A stretch of 8,151 bases of DNA from Fidelibacterota bacterium (GTDB lineage: Bacteria > Fidelibacterota > UBA8477). The stretch covers positions 1 through 8,151 of the forward strand of contig JAIPJR010000097.1 of the NCBI GenBank assembly GCA_021734045.1. Reading direction: 5' to 3'. A program made the position numbers and the translations under genes. Under the pieces are notes generated by a model. The model ran no database searches, was not told the DNA's origin, and was given only the letters and a program-made list of their open reading frames with translations. Below are positions 5,372 to 8,151 of the stretch, piece by piece (the first letter of the stretch is position 1; each line of letters begins with the position of its first letter).

Positions 5372-6378
5372 TATTTGCTCCTGGTTGGTCCCCATTTCAA
5401 AAGAATACTGCCCCACGTGTATCCGGCACCAAAGGCTGCCAGAACGGCGTAATCCCCATCCTTCAGACGACCCTCCTCTGCCGCCTCCTTCAATCCCACG
5501 GGAATTGTAGCGGCGGTGGTGTTGCCGTATTTATCAATGTTCAGCAATACTTTATCCGGTGATAATCCCATGCGCTGAGCGGCCACATCAATGATGCGTT
5601 TATTCGCCTGGTGGGGCACAAAAATGGCGATGTCGTCGCCCGTAATGTTATTGCGTTTTAGAATATCCGTACTGGCGGAAGCCATGCCCTCTACAGCCTT
5701 TTTGAAGACGGTGCGACCATCCTGATAGATGTAATGCTGGCGTTTTGCCACGGTCTCGGCTGAGGCCGGCAGACGACTTCCACCGGCAGACTGGTAGAGT
5801 GCGTCAGCACCCGATCCGTCCACATACAGCATTTTATCAATCAAGCCATAATTTTCATCTTCCGTTGGTTCCAGCAAGACCACGCCAGCCGCGTCACCAA
5901 AGAGAATGCAGGTGTTGCGGTCGGTGTAATCGGTAATGGCGCTCATGGTATCGGCCCCCACCACCAACACTTTTTTCGCCGTTCCGGATTCGATAAAGCT
6001 GGCGCCGGTTTGCAGCGCGAAGAGGAATCCCGAACAGGCGGCCGACAGGTCAAATCCCCAGGCACGATTAGCGCCGATTTCTTTCTGAATCAGGGCTGCC
6101 GTGGCGGGAAACATATAGTCCGGTGTTACCGTGGCCACGATAATAATGTCAATTTCATCCGCCGTCACACCGGTATCTTCAAAAAGCTGGTTGATGGCCG
6201 CAACAGCCATGTGGGAGGTCGCCTGACCTTCAGCCACCAGCCGGCGCTCGCGAATGCCGGTCCGGCTTACGATCCATTCGTCGTTGGTTTCAACCATTTT
6301 TTCAAGATCACTGTTGGAGAGAATCCGCTCCGGCAGGTATTTGGCCACAGCGGTGATAGCAGCACGGGTTCTATTCAT
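5371..6378 (-). CDS. fabH: 3-oxoacyl-ACP synthase III (KAS III)
   Basis: FabH starts fatty-acid synthesis by condensing an acyl-CoA primer with malonyl-ACP. The choice of primer (acetyl or branched) cannot be read from this sequence. The 335-aa protein carries the Cys-His-Asn triad that defines the family: C115 in SAACSGF, H256 in VPHQANKR and N286 in YGNTTAA. The conserved NDEWIVSRTGI block lies at 32-42, and the C-terminal GAGYTWGS (317-324) is typical. The start is ATG at 6378, 4 nt after the plsX stop, with a modest AAGG 10 nt upstream. The stop shares one base with the fabD start. The His-Asn pair separates it from FabF-type synthases. Related KAS III enzymes exist in secondary metabolism, but the operon makes the housekeeping role clear. 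Confidence 0.97.
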   Translation of the reverse strand: MNRTRAAITAVAKYLPERILSNSDLEKMVETNDEWIVSRTGIRERRLVAEGQATSHMAVAAINQLFEDTGVTADEIDIIIVATVTPDYMFPATAALIQKEIGANRAWGFDLSAACSGFLFALQTGASFIESGTAKKVLVVGADTMSAITDYTDRNTCILFGDAAGVVLLEPTEDENYGLIDKMLYVDGSGADALYQSAGGSRLPASAETVAKRQHYIYQDGRTVFKKAVEGMASASTDILKRNNITGDDIAIFVPHQANKRIIDVAAQRMGLSPDKVLLNIDKYGNTTAATIPVGLKEAAEEGRLKDGDYAVLAAFGAGYTWGSILLKWGPTRSK

Positions 6379-6382
6379 GGGG

Positions 6383-7429
6383 TTAATGCCTTATGATTTC
6401 GTCATCCAGGGGGTTAAAGGTGATTTGCTCCTGCGATTCGCGAATGCCGTTTTCGATGGTTTCCAGCAGATTGCTGCGGATGAGTCGTTGGGCTTCCCGA
6501 ATGGCATTTTTAATCCCATTGCTGTTGGAATTTCCATGGCAGATGAGCGAAATGCCCTTCACACCCAGCAATGGTGATCCCCCGTAGTTATTCGGATCGA
6601 ATTGTTGACGAATCTGATTGAATACCGGCATGAGCAGTCCGGCACCCAGTTTTTGTATGACACTATGAATTTTTGTACGGATCAGATTAAAAAGGGTGGT
6701 AAAGGCACTTTCGGCCAGCTTAAGCGCCACATTCCCGGTGAATCCGTCGGTGACCACAATATCCACCTGGTCGGTGAAGATATCACGACCTTCGCAATAG
6801 CCGGTAAAGTTCACCGCCGAGCTCTCCTCCAGCAGGCGGTAAGCGGCTTTTACCAAAGAGGTGCCTTTTTCTTCTTCCTCGCCGATACTCAACAGGGAGA
6901 CCCGCGGTCGGTTTTCAAATTTCATGATGGTCTGATAGGCGTAGGTGCCCATGATGCCGAATTGGAGCAGGTTTTTGGGTTTTACCTCGCTCACTGCGCC
7001 CACATCCAGCATGAGCGTGGTACCGGCATGATGGGGGAGAAAGGCTCCCACACAGGGACGATCAACACCCTGAATCCGGCCCAGCGTCAGCAGGGAATAA
7101 GCCATGACCGCGCCGGTATTTCCGGCAGAGAGAAAGGCATCGCCTTCGCCTTTTTTTAAGAGTTTTAGCCCAATCCGCAGTGAAGAGTCGGGTTTTTCTT
7201 TGAAGGAACGGGTGGGGCTGTCGCCCATTTCCACCACCTGAGAGGCATGGACCACGCGAATCCGAGATGTGTCGTAGGAATGTTTGGCCAGCTCGGCATT
7301 AATGACAGCTTCATCACCAACCAGGATAATATCAGCTTCAGCCCGCGGCTCCTGTAAAAACAAAAGCGCCCCTTCAATGTTAACCAAAGGGGCATTGTCA
7401 CCGCCCATTGCGTCGATGATGATGCGCAT
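6383..7429 (-). CDS. plsX: Phosphate acyltransferase PlsX
   Basis: PlsX is a peripheral membrane enzyme that converts acyl-ACP and phosphate to acyl-phosphate, the donor for PlsY in phosphatidic acid synthesis; it links fatty-acid to phospholipid synthesis. The protein (348 aa from ATG 7429; E. coli about 356) begins with the signature strand and loop IIIDAMGGDNAP (3-14). It continues with SAGNTGAVM (101-109), the IGEEEEKGT loop (182-190), EGRDIF (213-218) and VVTDGFTGNVALK (225-237), all characteristic of PlsX. A TTG two codons upstream is possible, but it would abut the rpmF stop, and MRIIIDAMGG is the usual N-terminus. The Shine-Dalgarno is weak (AAAAGAAG near the rpmF end), so coupling to rpmF translation is likely: the gap is only 6 nt. 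PlsY is not in the window. Confidence 0.96.
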   Translation of the reverse strand: MRIIIDAMGGDNAPLVNIEGALLFLQEPRAEADIILVGDEAVINAELAKHSYDTSRIRVVHASQVVEMGDSPTRSFKEKPDSSLRIGLKLLKKGEGDAFLSAGNTGAVMAYSLLTLGRIQGVDRPCVGAFLPHHAGTTLMLDVGAVSEVKPKNLLQFGIMGTYAYQTIMKFENRPRVSLLSIGEEEEKGTSLVKAAYRLLEESSAVNFTGYCEGRDIFTDQVDIVVTDGFTGNVALKLAESAFTTLFNLIRTKIHSVIQKLGAGLLMPVFNQIRQQFDPNNYGGSPLLGVKGISLICHGNSNSNGIKNAIREAQRLIRSNLLETIENGIRESQEQITFNPLDDEIIRH

Positions 7430-7435
7430 GGACAA

Positions 7436-7618
7436 TTAGACTTCTTTTGGAATGATAACCTGTTTTCCTTTGTAGTAACCACAATGGGGACAGACCCGGT
7501 GCGGCAATTTTGCTTCGCTACAATTGGAACAGGTAATCAAAGTGGGAGCAGATGCTTTCCAATGGGTACGCCGTTTGTCGCGGCGGGCTTTGGAGGTTTT
7601 TCTTTTAGGAACAGCCAC
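7436..7618 (-). CDS. rpmF: Ribosomal protein bL32, zinc-ribbon form
   Basis: bL32 is a small basic protein of the 50S subunit that binds 23S rRNA. The 60-aa sequence opens with the family's [17 protein letters not shown] and has a four-cysteine zinc ribbon: C30-x2-C33 and C43-x2-C46. It is thus the zinc-binding type rather than the cysteine-free paralogue that some bacteria make in zinc shortage. The start codon is GTG at 7618, confirmed by the conserved N-terminus; GAAGGG lies 7 nt upstream, within the end of the yceD gene. It follows yceD by 3 nt and precedes plsX by 6 nt. The yceD-rpmF-plsX trio is widespread and links ribosome supply to lipid synthesis. Confidence 0.97.
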   Translation of the reverse strand: MAVPKRKTSKARRDKRRTHWKASAPTLITCSNCSEAKLPHRVCPHCGYYKGKQVIIPKEV

Positions 7619-7621
7619 TTT

Positions 7622-8110
7622 TTAACCCTTCTCCTTAAATATGTTTTTCAATTTTTCCCAGCGTTCATCCATCTCTTCTTCCGGCTCAATTAGTTGCTGC
7701 AGCTTCCGGCCTTCCGGGCAGTTATCGCTGCAGCGATGAGATATGGGAATGGCCAGTAGCACGGTGTCGCGGATGATTTCATCGAGTTCGAATTCACTCT
7801 GTCCCGGAGAGGTAAAGTAAATGTCCTCCTCGTCGGTTTCTTCGAAATGACGGTCCAGGGGACGAATGGTAAATTCAAACACACCGGTCAATGTGTCTTC
7901 AAACTGCTCCAGACCCACCTCACAGGTAAATTTTCCCTGACAGGTTGCGGTGAGTTTGCAGTAGTAAACGGGCGCTTGATTATCAATCTCAATTTCGGTT
8001 GAGAGTGATTGAGGCGTCCAATCCAGATCCGGTATCGATGTCAATGGCGCCAGGCTGTCAAAGATCTGCTTGGACTTACCTTGTGGCAGATTGTGTAGTA
8101 ATACCTTCAT
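7622..8110 (-). CDS. yceD: DUF177/YceD family protein (23S rRNA accumulation)
   Basis: This protein belongs to the DUF177 family (YceD in E. coli), which is linked to 23S rRNA accumulation and is usually encoded just before rpmF, as here. With the start at ATG 8110 it has 162 aa. The recognisable parts are the mid-protein FTCEVGLEQFED (61-72), corresponding to the family's CxRCLexF box; a strand-rich acidic middle; and a C-terminal C127-x3-C131 in HRCSDNCPEG. Compared with the usual family pattern the RC of the box is VG, and the C-terminal cysteine cluster is short, so metal binding is doubtful. The last 20 residues are charged and probably helical. The frame stays open to the window edge, with a TTG at 8125. 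That TTG falls inside the likely -10 element of a promoter, and family members usually begin close to this ATG. The function rests on family and position rather than catalytic residues. Confidence 0.85.
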   Translation of the reverse strand: MKVLLHNLPQGKSKQIFDSLAPLTSIPDLDWTPQSLSTEIEIDNQAPVYYCKLTATCQGKFTCEVGLEQFEDTLTGVFEFTIRPLDRHFEETDEEDIYFTSPGQSEFELDEIIRDTVLLAIPISHRCSDNCPEGRKLQQLIEPEEEMDERWEKLKNIFKEKG

Positions 8111-8123
8111 GTCAAAGCGCGCC

Positions 8124-8151
8124 AATATAGACGGAAGGGTTTCCCTTGTCA
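8124..8151 (-). promoter_or_regulatory. Predicted sigma70 promoter of the fab operon with palindromic operator
   Basis: On the minus strand the window opens with TGACA (8147-8151), five bases of a -35 box whose first base lies outside. It is followed by exactly 17 nt and TATATT (8124-8129), a 5-of-6 match to the -10 consensus. The spacer holds a perfect 13-bp palindrome, AAGGG-AAA-CCCTT (8135-8147), a typical place for a repressor. Transcription should start near 8116-8118, giving a leader of under 10 nt before ATG 8110 and leaving no room for a normal Shine-Dalgarno. The regulator is unknown; the palindrome does not look like the known FapR or FadR sites. Confidence 0.6.

Noticed and set aside
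5372-5416. A 15-residue N-terminal extension of FabD from a TTG at 5416.
   Set aside because: It lies inside fabH. The ATG at 5371 has AGGAG 6 nt upstream and gives the normal family length.
6602-7159. A 185-codon plus-strand open frame opposite plsX.
   Set aside because: It is an antisense shadow of plsX with low-complexity, histidine- and phenylalanine-rich translation and no domain.
8111-8125. A five-residue N-terminal extension of YceD from a TTG at 8125.
   Set aside because: The TTG overlaps the predicted -10 element and has no Shine-Dalgarno. The frame is open to the window edge, so a start outside cannot be fully excluded, but family members usually begin near ATG 8110.

Overview
The window is a bacterial chromosome segment in which every supportable gene lies on the minus strand, so transcription runs from right (8151) to left (1). 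Positions 1059-8110 hold an almost complete fatty-acid/phospholipid synthesis operon: yceD(DUF177)-rpmF-plsX-fabH-fabD-fabG-acpP-fabF-rnc. This order joins the yceD-rpmF-plsX-fabHDG-acpP-fabF arrangement known from Gammaproteobacteria with the acpP-proximal rnc known from Firmicutes. Most joints are tight: yceD/rpmF 3 nt, rpmF/plsX 6 nt, plsX/fabH 4 nt, fabH/fabD TAATG, fabD/fabG ATGA and fabF/rnc 20 nt. The acpP gene is the exception, with 213 nt upstream and 139 nt downstream, both containing inverted repeats. That pattern suggests ACP is expressed separately, and probably more highly, than its neighbours.

At the right edge a good sigma70-type promoter (TGACA, 17 nt, TATATT) lies just before yceD, with a 13-bp palindrome in its spacer. 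It predicts a leader of under 10 nt and looks like the regulated start of the operon.

The left end (1-1058) is different. It is visibly AT-richer: sampled 60-bp blocks are about 37-42% G+C, against about 62-63% in sampled rnc and fabF blocks. It carries a lone, intact-looking XerC/D-type tyrosine recombinase, read in the same direction as the operon. The recombinase is flanked by small direct and inverted repeats, including a palindrome in its putative promoter. This part looks acquired, or at least under different selection. No cargo, cassette array or partner gene is visible before the window ends.

How the genes work together: PlsX makes acyl-phosphate from acyl-ACP for phospholipid synthesis. 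FabD loads malonyl groups onto AcpP, FabH starts chains from acyl-CoA, FabF elongates them and FabG reduces the 3-keto intermediates. The dehydratase, enoyl reductase and acetyl-CoA carboxylase are not in the window. RpmF, YceD and RNase III link the operon to ribosome assembly and rRNA processing.

Taxonomy can only be guessed. The recombinase has a C-terminus typical of integrases common in Bacteroidetes/FCB-group genomes, and a mid-G+C genome with this mixed operon order would fit an FCB-like lineage. A 16S gene or a tree of the Fab proteins would be needed to settle it. I found no CRISPR array, tRNA, rRNA or insertion sequence. I do not see a clearly new multi-gene system. The most interesting candidates are the operon promoter/operator, the structured regions around acpP, and the lone recombinase with its flanking repeats.
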